Positions 7,457 through 15,532 of a stretch of 64,000 bases of DNA are shown in pieces. The notes below the pieces were generated by a model. The model did no database searches. It was not told where the DNA came from and saw only the letters and a program-made list of their open reading frames with translations. The translations under genes and the position numbers were made by a program. How positions within the stretch are numbered: position 1 is the first letter of the stretch; every line of letters begins with the position of its first letter. The stretch lies in NCBI GenBank assembly GCA_035299085.1, contig DATGXG010000013.1, positions 1 to 64,000 on the forward strand, read 5' to 3'. This stretch comes from Bacteroidales bacterium (GTDB taxonomy: Bacteria; Bacteroidota; Bacteroidia; Bacteroidales; UBA10428).

Positions 7457-8266
7457 ATGAAACAACCTGAAGTGCAGGCAAAAGATATCAACCAGGAAAA
7501 GGAATTATCTGAAAGTATACGTTACGCCAGTTACATTCAGCAGGCCATTTTTCCGTCATCCGTTCAGCTTGACCGGGTAATCCCCGAACATTTCATTTTA
7601 TATAAACCAAAGGATATAGTCAGCGGTGATTTTTATTATGTAAACCGGAAAAATGACAGGATTATCGTTGGTGTGGGCGATTGCACCGGCCATGGCGTGC
7701 CGGGCGCTCTCATGAGTATTTTAGGTATTACCTTTCTGAATGAAATAGTGATCAGGGGAACGTTTTCAGGGCCCGGTTCCATACTCAACCAGATGCGGGA
7801 GCATGTTATGGAAGCATTATGCCAGACAGGCCATGATAATGAAAGAAAGGACGGAATTGACCTTGCCATTTGCATACTTGATCCTGCCAAAAAGACACTC
7901 AGTTTTGCAGGCGCATTTAATCCGGTTTATATTGTAAGAGGCACCCAGCTTACTGAAATAGCCGGCGATATGATGCCGGTCGGTGTTGGTGCGGAAGAAG
8001 AATTATGTTTTACATCTCATCTTTTTGAACTTCAGCCCGGTGATGCTATTTATCTTTTCACTGACGGTTTTGCTGATCAATTCGGAGGACCTTCAAACAG
8101 TAAATTTAAATATAAGCCCTTCCGGGAATTGCTAACCGAAATAAGCCATTTGCCCATGCCTGAACAAAAAGTCAGGTTGGAAACTGCATTTAATGAGTGG
8201 AAAGGCAACCTGCAACAACTTGATGACGTATTAGTACTTGGTTTTCGTTACTCTGCACCGCTCTGA
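7457..8266 (+). CDS. SpoIIE/PP2C-type serine phosphatase domain protein
   Basis: A 269-residue protein that is almost entirely a metal-dependent SpoIIE-type phosphatase domain. Such enzymes dephosphorylate phosphoserine on anti-sigma-factor antagonists or other STAS proteins. After a short helical start (residues 1-35) come SGDFYYV (56-62), GDCTGHGVPGALMS (74-87), TDGFADQFG and a final DDVLVLGFR; all acidic metal-binding positions appear present. In Bacteroidota this domain usually ends a long TPR/membrane receptor. Here no sensor is fused, but the repeat/propeller gene ends 126 bp upstream and could be a partner. Its target is unknown; a STAS-like protein occurs far away at 59.1-59.5 kb. Confidence 0.85.
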   Translation: MKQPEVQAKDINQEKELSESIRYASYIQQAIFPSSVQLDRVIPEHFILYKPKDIVSGDFYYVNRKNDRIIVGVGDCTGHGVPGALMSILGITFLNEIVIRGTFSGPGSILNQMREHVMEALCQTGHDNERKDGIDLAICILDPAKKTLSFAGAFNPVYIVRGTQLTEIAGDMMPVGVGAEEELCFTSHLFELQPGDAIYLFTDGFADQFGGPSNSKFKYKPFRELLTEISHLPMPEQKVRLETAFNEWKGNLQQLDDVLVLGFRYSAPL

Positions 8267-8298
8267 ACCTGGTTTTGTTTATTCACTAATATATAAAG

Positions 8299-10452
8299 AT
8301 GAAAATCAGTTCCTTTCAGATCAAGAATTACCGCTCAATTGTTGATTCTAAAAAATGCTATCTGTCTCCTGATTCCATTACAGCACTAATAGGACAGAAT
8401 GAATCGGGTAAAACGTCAGTTCTTGAAGCTCTCAGGAGCTTTTATGAAGGTTTTATCACTGATGACGTACTCCGGAGTGATCTTACTTTTCCGGAAATAT
8501 TTTGTACGTTTCTGCTCGATGATCAAAAAACTCTTGCCGATTATATCGACCTGAAAAGGCTTCCACCTGAATTACACCCGGTTGTTAAGGAAATGAAGGA
8601 AGTTAACCTTGTAAGAAGATGGCTGAATGCCCAAAAGAATATAGTATCAATTGATGAGCAAAGAATAGTTGATTATTTTAGAAAACAGGCTATTAATAAG
8701 TTAGCCATATCTGAAAAAATAAAAGCTTCAACTAGCGAACTGGAAACTGAAACGAGAGGCCTGGGGCCAGGGAACAACTCTGTCAAAAGGAATGAACCTG
8801 ACAGTAATGCAGAAATAACTGAAAAGCTGAGAATCAGCAGAAAATATTTGGAAGTGGTGTCGTCCGTTCAAAATTTGAACGATGAGATAAAGATTAATAC
8901 AGCCCGGTTACAAGAGGCAGAGTACCAGTACAAACTTGCCAGGAACGACAGAGAAGCACGGAATGCCGGCAAAAAGCTTGAGCAGGTTCGCGATAAACAG
9001 GACATGCTCAGGAACCAATTGGGTCTTGCTGTCAGAAATGAGTGCATTAATCTTAAAATAGCCGATAAGATTTTGTCCGGCATTCAGCCACAGTTGGCAG
9101 AAAAAGAGGCTATTGAGGAATATGAGGTCGAGAAAAGCTATTGGACCCCTGAAGAAATCGGAATGAGCATTTTCAAAAAGCTTCCTGTATTCGAATTCTT
9201 TGAAGACTTCAGCAGTCTATTACCTAACAAAATTGACCTGGACGATCTGCTGAACGAAAACATCCATGCTGAAGGTTATAAAGCTGCCAGGAATTTTCTA
9301 TGCGTGGCCGGTTTAAATGCCGATTTTTTCAGGGAAGAAAACCACAGGATACTAAAACAAAAGATTGAAAACCTGAACACTGAAATTACCGTTGATTTCC
9401 AGGATTATTGGAGGCAAAGCGTTGGCAAAAGCGATAAAATAAGAATAAACTTCGAACTGGAACATTACGATAATTCAATGGCCGAAAAGAGCGGGAAACC
9501 CTATCTTGAATTCTGGGTTAAGGATAAACAGGAAAGGCTTTATCCAAAACAAAGAAGCAGGGGAGTCAGATGGTTTCTTTCTTTTTATCTTGAATTAAAG
9601 GCCATGGCAAAAGAAAACATGGTCGATCGGGTTATGCTGATTGATGAACCCGGTTTAAGTCTTCATGCCAGGGCACAGGAAGATGTACTTAAGGTTTTTG
9701 AGGACTTGCGGGAAAACCTGCAGATTATTTATTGCACACATTCACCCAATCTGATCGATTTAAAAAAACTATACCGCATAATTGCTGTTCAGCGGGCAAA
9801 GGAAAGCGATGAAAAGAGTGAAACGATTATCCTTGATTCCAGAAGCCTGAATGAAGCTTCATCCGATACGCTTTCACCAATTTATGCTTTAATGGGTACA
9901 AGGTTGAATGACAGGCAGTTCATTTTTCCTGAGAACAACTTTGTGGTCGAAGATTCTGTTACCTTTCACTATCTTGAAGCCATGACCAGGTTATATTCCA
10001 ATTGTGAACCTGTTCATTATATTCCGGCCTCGGCACATGACCAGATCCTTGTTCTGACGAACCTTCTGTTCGGCTGGAAAGTCAACTTCGGAATCATCCT
10101 TTCGGATAACCCGGCTAATATAAAGCTTCTGCAGTATATGAAAGAAACTATATTCTGCAATCGTGAAGATGATATTCAGAGAAAATTACTGATCATGCCG
10201 GGAGTGAATTCGGTTGAAGATCTCTTTTCAACAATCGATTTTAAAAGATTCATCCTTAAACAGCGGGTGGGGATCACAGTCAGGAATTCCGAATTCATTG
10301 AGGTGAATAATATTTCGAGGCTGATTCTTGTAAGTGATTTCCTAACAAAGCTCAAAGAAGAAAAGGTTACATTTAAGGATTTCGATGAAGAAACCCGTGC
10401 AAACTTTGAAAAGTTGTTTTTATTGCTTCCTGTTAAACTGAAATCAATTTAA
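8299..10452 (+). CDS. OLD-like AAA ATPase (ABC-type head) with a degenerate Toprim-like C-terminus
   Basis: A 717-residue cytoplasmic ATPase of the OLD/RecF-like group. The N-terminal half-site has FQIKNYRSI and Walker A GQNESGKTS (32-40). A long charged, probably coiled-coil insertion covers about 115-300. The second half-site has Walker B VMLIDEPG (about 444-451), a D-loop SLHARAQ and a switch histidine in CTHSPNLID (about 480). The C-terminal 170 residues resemble the OLD Toprim nuclease, but the acidic motifs are poor: VVEDS replaces VEGxSD and ILSDNPAN replaces the DxD loop. OLD-family proteins act in DNA repair and phage defence. No helicase (GajB-like) or other partner lies beside it. 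The nuclease may be inactive. Confidence 0.75.
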   Translation: MKISSFQIKNYRSIVDSKKCYLSPDSITALIGQNESGKTSVLEALRSFYEGFITDDVLRSDLTFPEIFCTFLLDDQKTLADYIDLKRLPPELHPVVKEMKEVNLVRRWLNAQKNIVSIDEQRIVDYFRKQAINKLAISEKIKASTSELETETRGLGPGNNSVKRNEPDSNAEITEKLRISRKYLEVVSSVQNLNDEIKINTARLQEAEYQYKLARNDREARNAGKKLEQVRDKQDMLRNQLGLAVRNECINLKIADKILSGIQPQLAEKEAIEEYEVEKSYWTPEEIGMSIFKKLPVFEFFEDFSSLLPNKIDLDDLLNENIHAEGYKAARNFLCVAGLNADFFREENHRILKQKIENLNTEITVDFQDYWRQSVGKSDKIRINFELEHYDNSMAEKSGKPYLEFWVKDKQERLYPKQRSRGVRWFLSFYLELKAMAKENMVDRVMLIDEPGLSLHARAQEDVLKVFEDLRENLQIIYCTHSPNLIDLKKLYRIIAVQRAKESDEKSETIILDSRSLNEASSDTLSPIYALMGTRLNDRQFIFPENNFVVEDSVTFHYLEAMTRLYSNCEPVHYIPASAHDQILVLTNLLFGWKVNFGIILSDNPANIKLLQYMKETIFCNREDDIQRKLLIMPGVNSVEDLFSTIDFKRFILKQRVGITVRNSEFIEVNNISRLILVSDFLTKLKEEKVTFKDFDEETRANFEKLFLLLPVKLKSI

Positions 10453-10539
10453 ATGTATTATTAACTTTTAATTTCTCTTTGATTTAAAGTATTTTCAAAG
10501 GGTTATGAACAATTTTTTTGGCCTGATATGCAAAAAATA

Positions 10540-10568
10540 TTGACGAACGTACCAACTTCTTTGACGAA
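10540..10568 (+). promoter_or_regulatory. Direct repeats TTGACGAA, 21 bp apart
   Basis: TTGACGAA occurs at 10540-10547 and 10561-10568, a period of 21 bp or two helical turns. The second copy sits just upstream of a TATATTTG promoter box. This is the usual geometry for a tandem activator site, but no regulator can be named. Confidence 0.4.
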
Positions 10569-10574
10569 ATTACG

Positions 10575-10582
10575 TATATTTG
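10575..10582 (+). promoter_or_regulatory. -7 promoter box of the small KdpF-like ORF
   Basis: TATATTTG fits TAnnTTTG and lies 29-36 bp before the ATG at 10611. It points away from the downstream minus-strand permease, so it would serve only the small ORF. Confidence 0.45.
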
Positions 10583-10610
10583 ATATGAACAACAGCAAAT
10601 TTTTTGGATT

Positions 10611-10703
10611 ATGGCTACTATACTTCTCGTTTTGATTCCGGCAATTTCATTGTTTGTTTTAGGCTATCTCGTTCTTACTGCTCCTGAATATCATGAGTTT
10701 TAA
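10611..10703 (+). CDS. 30-residue single-span membrane protein, KdpF-like
   Basis: A tiny ORF of 30 codons: start ATILLVLIPAISLFVLGYLV, then LTAPEYHEF. It has one hydrophobic helix ending LGYLV and an acidic/aromatic tail. This resembles KdpF, the 29-residue stabilising subunit of the Kdp potassium pump (E. coli KdpF also has LGYLV and ends in EAF). A promoter box and direct repeats lie upstream. No kdpABC genes are in the window. Its last 29 bp overlap, antisense, the 3' end of the amino-acid permease. It may be a stand-alone KdpF homologue, another regulatory small membrane protein, or chance; confidence is moderate. Confidence 0.5.
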   Translation: MATILLVLIPAISLFVLGYLVLTAPEYHEF

Positions 10704-12396
10704 GGTTTAATTTGCTATTCTTTCTGCTGAACGAAAAATAGACTACAAGTCCAATTGTCAGCCAGATAAAGAATCTGAGCCAATTTGTATGTCCTAATTT
10801 GGTCATTAAAAACATACAACTCAGAAAACCCAATACCGGTATTAACGAATAGTTCCTCGTATAACTTTTCCAGGCCATAAACAGGCATGACAGGATAAAT
10901 ACTGCCATAGGAATTTTTTCTGCGATGGTATATAGAACGTTTGCTTCCCTGTTGCTGGCAAAATCAACCCAATAATTCCCGTTAAAAATTACATTTACAG
11001 CTGTAATACCAATGACCATTAAGGGAACAATATATTTACCATTAATATAAGGGACAGTATACAGGCCTTTTGATTCGGTCTTTTTTCCCTGAAGAACCAG
11101 TAATCCTCCACACACAACTATAAAGGCAAATAAAGTTCCGATACTTGTCAGGTCTGTTACCTCAGTCAGATTCATAAAAAGAGCAGGTACCGCAACCACA
11201 ATACCGGTAACGATTGTTGCAAAGGAAGGAGTTTTATACTTCGGATGAATTTTTGAAAAAGCTTTCGGGAGAAGTCCGTCCCTGCTCATACTCATCCAGA
11301 TGCGGGGTTGGCCGAGACCAAAAACAAGAATTACGCCAGCCATTGCTATCAGTGCGCTGAATGCGATTATTCCGCCGACCCAGTCCAAACCGATTTTTTT
11401 AAATACGAATGCCAACGGGTCGCCCACACCCAGTTCACTGTAATGAACCATGCCTGTAAGAACCAGGGAGATCAGCACATATAAAACAGTGCAGATGGCC
11501 AGGGCATAAAAAATCGACCGGGGAAGATCACGGCTTGGATTCCTACATTCCTCGGCTGTTGTTGAAATGGCATCAAAACCTATAAATGCAAAGAAGACAG
11601 CGCTTACACCTTTTAAAACTCCTGCAACGCCCTGTGGTGCAAAAGGGCTCCAATTTTCAGGATGAACGTAGAATGAACCCGTTACAATCACTCCGAATAT
11701 TACAAGCAGTTTAAGGCCCACCATAATATTGTTGACAGTTCTAGATTCCTTGATTCCGATAAATGTAATATAGGTGATCAGGGCTACGATGAATAATGCA
11801 GGAATGTCGGCAATAATTTTTATCGGACCTATTGAAGGAGCTGCCAGCCAAGCCTTGTTGGCGTTAAGAACCTGGTCGGAAAAATGTGAAATGTCGGTTG
11901 AATGCATGATGAGCCGGTGTGCTCTTGATGCACTGAAATAATCCATAGATAAATAGTCGGGAAAATGCCAACCGAAACCTTTTATAAACTCAGTGAAGTA
12001 GTCGGACCATGAAATAGCACAGGCAATGTTTCCGATTGCATATTCGAGTAAGAGATCCCAACCGATGATCCATGCAATAATTTCTCCAAGAGAAAAATAG
12101 GCATAGGTATAAGCGCTTCCTGATACAGGAATCTTTGAAGCAAATTCAGCATAACAAAGGGCAGAAAATCCACAGGCGACGGCTGTGAAAATAAACAGGA
12201 CACTTATTGCAGGGCCGCCGTTGGCTGCAGCATTACCAATTGTGGAGAAAATTCCGGCGCCTACTATGGCTGCAATTCCGAATGCTGTGAGATCCCTGAC
12301 GCTTAAAGATCTTCTCAGATGTGTTCCGGTAACCTGAATATCTTTTTCCCGAAGTATGTTTTCAAGGGATTTTTTGCGCCATAGGGGTGAATCCAT
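10675..12396 (-). CDS. APC-family amino-acid permease (cationic amino-acid transporter type)
   Basis: A 573-residue integral membrane transporter of the APC superfamily, probably importing an amino acid with protons. The start of helix 1 carries the family signature GIAAIVGAGIF, and helix 3 has YAEFASKIPVSGSAYTYAY, shared by CAT/YfnA-type permeases. Twelve or more hydrophobic segments can be counted. It is longer than its paralogue at 23.6-25.0 kb because of an insertion after the third helix (roughly residues 145-190) and extra helices near the C-terminus. The two are clearly related. It is monocistronic, convergent with the OLD-like gene, and overlaps the small KdpF-like ORF at its 3' end. 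Substrate not determined. Confidence 0.88.
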   Translation of the reverse strand: MDSPLWRKKSLENILREKDIQVTGTHLRRSLSVRDLTAFGIAAIVGAGIFSTIGNAAANGGPAISVLFIFTAVACGFSALCYAEFASKIPVSGSAYTYAYFSLGEIIAWIIGWDLLLEYAIGNIACAISWSDYFTEFIKGFGWHFPDYLSMDYFSASRAHRLIMHSTDISHFSDQVLNANKAWLAAPSIGPIKIIADIPALFIVALITYITFIGIKESRTVNNIMVGLKLLVIFGVIVTGSFYVHPENWSPFAPQGVAGVLKGVSAVFFAFIGFDAISTTAEECRNPSRDLPRSIFYALAICTVLYVLISLVLTGMVHYSELGVGDPLAFVFKKIGLDWVGGIIAFSALIAMAGVILVFGLGQPRIWMSMSRDGLLPKAFSKIHPKYKTPSFATIVTGIVVAVPALFMNLTEVTDLTSIGTLFAFIVVCGGLLVLQGKKTESKGLYTVPYINGKYIVPLMVIGITAVNVIFNGNYWVDFASNREANVLYTIAEKIPMAVFILSCLFMAWKSYTRNYSLIPVLGFLSCMFLMTKLGHTNWLRFFIWLTIGLVVYFSFSRKNSKLNLKTHDIQEQ

Positions 12397-12438
12397 CCTT
12401 ATCCTTTTATTAAGAATAAAGATAGTATAATGTTTTAT

Positions 12439-13338
12439 TTATAGCCGGAATCTTATCCGTTTTCCGTTTGAAGCAACGTACATACCGGTTGCAGCATACA
12501 CACCTGCTGTGCCGTCACATTGATTTCTGAATTCCAGAACGGTAGTACCCAGTTCAGGGAAGCCCTGGTCCTCAAGACCTGTAACACGTATCAGTGCCAT
12601 ACCGTCAATAGGATTGGATTGACAATCGGAAGAAATTAAAAGATTTACCATGGCCTCCTGGATGATTTCTACATCATTGCCTTCTATGTTAACAAGCTGT
12701 CCTCCGCCGGTAAGGATATAATCATCATCTTCCAGGTCATCAAAGGATCCTTTTGTATTGATATCAATAAAATATGCATTCTGCACAACGGCAACATAAA
12801 CATCATCAGGAGGGCGAACATCGAGCCTGATTAATTCCGACTGAATTTGAAGAGTGTTCAGGTTTATGCTTAATAGCGCATCAACATCCGGGTTAAGACT
12901 GATATCCTGTTTTGCCAATGCAACATGTACCGAGTTGCCTTCACATAGTAATGGTATTGTTTCGATACCTAATATATCCAGAGTGGTGTTTTCTGAATGA
13001 TAATCTGTATAGATAACCGATAAAACTGCTGTATTTTCATCAGCCCACAAACCCGCAACTGTAACGGCATTCACGTCTGCGGCGAACCTGTAATCATCGG
13101 GCGATATCTGAATCAGTGTAGTGCATGGAAAACCCGGATTGCTGCGGGTATAAGTGACATTGTCATTCGCATGTCCCTTGATTACCGAAACGGCAACATC
13201 GGCAGCATAAGCGGTCAAAGCAGCTGAATGTATGGTTTCAGTCAGTGCAGCGGTATCCGGATCCCTGAAGTATTCAGTGACCTTGTTGCATGAAAGGGCG
13301 GGCAGGAAAAGGAGAAATAGTAAACAGAGACCCTTCAT
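12439..13338 (-). CDS. Lipoprotein of unknown function
   Basis: I do not recognise the family. The 299-residue product starts with a lipoprotein signal peptide ending in the lipobox ALSC (Cys17) and should be anchored in the envelope. The rest is beta-rich, with several acidic stretches (for example DDLEDDDYIL) and no catalytic motif I can name. Cysteines are few (for example near SSDCQSNP and FRNQCDG). Its start codon is 4 bp from a perfect 18-bp inverted repeat, which would fold immediately in front of the ribosome-binding region. The DUF4197 gene lies 82 bp upstream on the same strand; the permease follows 42 bp downstream. Confidence 0.7.
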   Translation of the reverse strand: MKGLCLLFLLFLPALSCNKVTEYFRDPDTAALTETIHSAALTAYAADVAVSVIKGHANDNVTYTRSNPGFPCTTLIQISPDDYRFAADVNAVTVAGLWADENTAVLSVIYTDYHSENTTLDILGIETIPLLCEGNSVHVALAKQDISLNPDVDALLSINLNTLQIQSELIRLDVRPPDDVYVAVVQNAYFIDINTKGSFDDLEDDDYILTGGGQLVNIEGNDVEIIQEAMVNLLISSDCQSNPIDGMALIRVTGLEDQGFPELGTTVLEFRNQCDGTAGVYAATGMYVASNGKRIRFRL

Positions 13339-13342
13339 TGGT

Positions 13343-13386
13343 TAACTTTTATAATGCATTATACTTGAAATGCATTATAAAAGTTA
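13343..13386. repeat. Perfect 18-bp inverted repeat with 8-nt spacer
   Basis: TAACTTTTATAATGCATT (13343-13360) is exactly complementary to 13369-13386, separated by ATACTTGA. The arms contain nested ATGCAT palindromes. It sits between the DUF4197 stop (13421) and the lipoprotein start (13338), both on the minus strand. It could be a transcript-end hairpin, an mRNA structure hiding the start, an operator, or the remnant of a miniature element. No T-run or G/C core supports a classical terminator. Confidence 0.85.
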
Positions 13387-13420
13387 CTGTATTTCAGTTA
13401 GTCACTCAGCATGACCTGCG

Positions 13421-14146
13421 TTACAGGTTCCCGAAGACTTTTTTAAGTAAATCGGTAGTCCTTGCTACCGGATCCTTCCTGATCTTAAGTTCTTCTTTTG
13501 CAATCATAACAAACAAACCTTCAACAGCCCTGTCGGTTACATAGGAAGCGAGGTCAGGATTCATTTTCTGAACAAACGGGATTTTATTATAGGTATTTAT
13601 CAGGTCAGTCCAATACTTGGTTGCATTCACCTCATCCAGTGATTTCTGAATGGCAGGTTTGAACTGGGTCTTTAATGCAGGCGATGTTGAATTTTTCAGG
13701 TATTCGGTTGCAGCGTTGTCTTTTCCGCGGACAATATTAATGGCATCTTTAATGCTCATTCCCTTAACTGCAGATACAAAAATCGGCTGGGCATCCTTTG
13801 CTGCATTTTCTGCGGCCCTGTTGATGGAAAGGACAGCTTTATCCACCTGGTTTCCCAGTCCGGCAGAACGAAGTTTAGATTCCATTGCTGTTGCCTCAGG
13901 AGGAAACGGTATTTTTATTTCAGGGTTTTTAAAATAGCCATCAACAACCGAAACAATAGTAACGCTTTCACCCGTGCCTTTAACAAGGGCTTCCTTGATT
14001 GCCGAAGCGGCTTCATCTTCGCTGAACCCTGTTGATGTTGTTGTATTCAGGGCTTTTGATACTTTTTTAAGAAACTGCGCATTGCTGCAGGATGGAGCGA
14101 GAAAGAAAAGAATGATAACCAGTGCAAAAGATAATTTCGATTTCAT
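13421..14146 (-). CDS. DUF4197 family envelope protein
   Basis: A 241-residue protein matching the DUF4197 family as I recognise it; the function is unknown. It has an N-terminal signal peptide with a possible lipobox (LAPSC) followed by SNAQ. The body is mostly helical with conserved-looking segments FSEDEAASAIKEALVKG, GYFKNPEIKIPFP and a C-terminal PDLASYVTDRAVEGLFVMIA, all typical of the family. Location is probably periplasmic or lipid-anchored. It is the middle gene of a minus-strand group of small envelope-related genes (12.4-15.3 kb) and may be co-transcribed with the small gene just upstream. Confidence 0.8.
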   Translation of the reverse strand: MKSKLSFALVIILFFLAPSCSNAQFLKKVSKALNTTTSTGFSEDEAASAIKEALVKGTGESVTIVSVVDGYFKNPEIKIPFPPEATAMESKLRSAGLGNQVDKAVLSINRAAENAAKDAQPIFVSAVKGMSIKDAINIVRGKDNAATEYLKNSTSPALKTQFKPAIQKSLDEVNATKYWTDLINTYNKIPFVQKMNPDLASYVTDRAVEGLFVMIAKEELKIRKDPVARTTDLLKKVFGNL

Positions 14147-14187
14147 AGTACGGTTTTTTGATTGTAAAAGTCAAATTGCATGCCAGA

Positions 14188-14628
14188 TCATCGGTAAAGA
14201 TTCAAAGCTTTCAATTGTTCAAAAACTGAATCCGATTCTTTCCTGATTTTTTCTGATATATCTTTCTGCATACCTGATAAAACCGATTCGACAGCAAGGG
14301 CATAATTATTTTTGAATGACTTATTCAAACTGTTCCAGGGGATTGATTTGAAATAAGGAATAATTTCCGGGTCAACCTTCAGCAAGTTCTTTATCATAAG
14401 AATAGCGATGATCGGATAGCCCGTATATCCCTGCCATCTGGAACCATTATCATCTGAAGTAATTTTTACTGAATCGCCATCTATTGTCCATTTCACCGTA
14501 TAGTGCCTGGTATCGTCAGAAGAATGGACGTGTGCCGAGTTTTCACCTGTAAAAGAATAACGGTTATCAGCCAGTACGCTGAATGCTTCATAAATTTTCT
14601 CCTTAGGAGGATGTTTCCAGGGTGTCAT
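14188..14628 (-). CDS. Conserved hypothetical protein, soluble
   Basis: A 146-residue protein I do not recognise. It has no signal peptide or membrane span. The N-terminal half is beta-rich (RYSFTGENSAHVH, HYTVKWTIDGDSVKI), like a small lipocalin/SRPBCC-type sheet; the C-terminal half is helical. The N-terminal IYEAFSVLAD is compatible with an SRPBCC (START-like) fold, where a ligand or lipid would bind between helix and sheet. Spacing is 42 bp to the DUF4197 gene downstream and 30 bp to the membrane protein gene upstream, so all three may share a transcript. Function unknown. Confidence 0.65.
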   Translation of the reverse strand: MTPWKHPPKEKIYEAFSVLADNRYSFTGENSAHVHSSDDTRHYTVKWTIDGDSVKITSDDNGSRWQGYTGYPIIAILMIKNLLKVDPEIIPYFKSIPWNSLNKSFKNNYALAVESVLSGMQKDISEKIRKESDSVFEQLKALNLYR

Positions 14629-14658
14629 AATAACTTCTTTTTTCCAAAGATAGGAATA

Positions 14659-15324
14659 TCATGAAGGAGTTTCATCATTGGGCATATCAACCGGTTTTGA
14701 TTCCGGTGACCCCTTTTCCCTGAACCACACGGTAAATAATACAATTGCGGCTATCGAAAGAAATTCACTTTGCCAGTTCTGGAATGACTCGAACCAGAAT
14801 CGGGCCTGCCCAATATAGGACGTCCATGTATCGGGTTGCAGACCCTTTAGTACCTGGTCATGGTTATGGTCCTTCAGGCTCCCGTAAAGATGAAGAGTGA
14901 AGCTGATAATGAAAAGCATGAAAAGAGAAATGGAAAGAGAATGGCTGTAAAGTTTTAGCAATATGCCGCCCTTTCTCACCGGCCAGGGAGAGTTAGGTTC
15001 TGGTTCCGGCTCCTTATCAACGTCTGTTTTTTCGCCGATTGGTTTTGATTGAGAGGAACCTTTTTGTCGAAGGTAAACTGTAAGAAACACATAAAGGGCC
15101 ATTTGAAGGAATTCGCTTTCCCAATTCTCAAATGTTGCCTGTATGAAATGGCCATTGGTGAAATATTGGGTAATCGGAATAGGGGAGAGTCCCTTTTCTT
15201 CAAGTTCGTCATTCTTTTCGTTCCAGCCTGTTAAAAACTGTCCTCCAAGTGTAAGGATCATCATAAGGAGGAACACAATGGAAAGGCTGTTCCGGTAAAG
15301 GAATGAACTTTTATAATTGCTCAT
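14659..15324 (-). CDS. Membrane protein with internal duplication (DUF6766-like)
   Basis: A 221-residue inner-membrane protein with four predicted spans arranged as two copies of one module. Each module has a hydrophobic helix after Y..SLS, a loop, then W.SEFL...A...FT.[WY]RQKGS or RE KGS, ending in SKP. The two halves are joined by an acidic/proline linker (KEPEPEPNSPWP). I believe this is the DUF6766 family; no function is known. The ATG at 15324 begins the first transmembrane region; the frame is open to a TTG at 15375, which I consider less likely. The neighbouring small gene lies 30 bp downstream. Confidence 0.7.
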   Translation of the reverse strand: MSNYKSSFLYRNSLSIVFLLMMILTLGGQFLTGWNEKNDELEEKGLSPIPITQYFTNGHFIQATFENWESEFLQMALYVFLTVYLRQKGSSQSKPIGEKTDVDKEPEPEPNSPWPVRKGGILLKLYSHSLSISLFMLFIISFTLHLYGSLKDHNHDQVLKGLQPDTWTSYIGQARFWFESFQNWQSEFLSIAAIVLFTVWFREKGSPESKPVDMPNDETPS

Positions 15325-15383
15325 AATCTGATTTTTAGGTGTATTAAGTAACCGGAATATTTTTTGAAAGTTCAATTGAGCGA

Positions 15384-15404
15384 ATACTGGATACTGGATA
15401 CTTG
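15384..15404. repeat. Short tandem repeat, 3 units of ATACTGG
   Basis: Units atactgg, atactgg and atacttg lie in the gap between the duplicated membrane protein gene and the terminator of the TPR gene. It belongs to the set of unit-variable intergenic repeats in this window. Confidence 0.6.
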
Positions 15405-15494
15405 ATAACGCTGACAGGTTTGCAACGATGTCAGGTTTTACTCGGTAAATAAATGTCCTATAATTAATATTATGTTAAATAGATTCTTTATAGA

Positions 15495-15520
15495 AAAAGG
15501 GAAGGTTGTCCTTCCCTTTT
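15495..15520 (-). terminator. Rho-independent terminator of the TPR gene
   Basis: An 11-bp perfect stem AAAAGGGAAGG / CCTTCCCTTTT with a 4-nt loop lies 13 bp after the stop of the minus-strand TPR gene. On the minus strand the stem runs into a T-rich tail. Confidence 0.85.
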
Positions 15521-15532
15521 ATATTTTGGCTA

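Noticed and set aside
8299..10452. Gabija-type defence system
   Set aside because: The ATPase resembles GajA in general layout, but no UvrD-like GajB helicase is adjacent and the Toprim motifs are poor.
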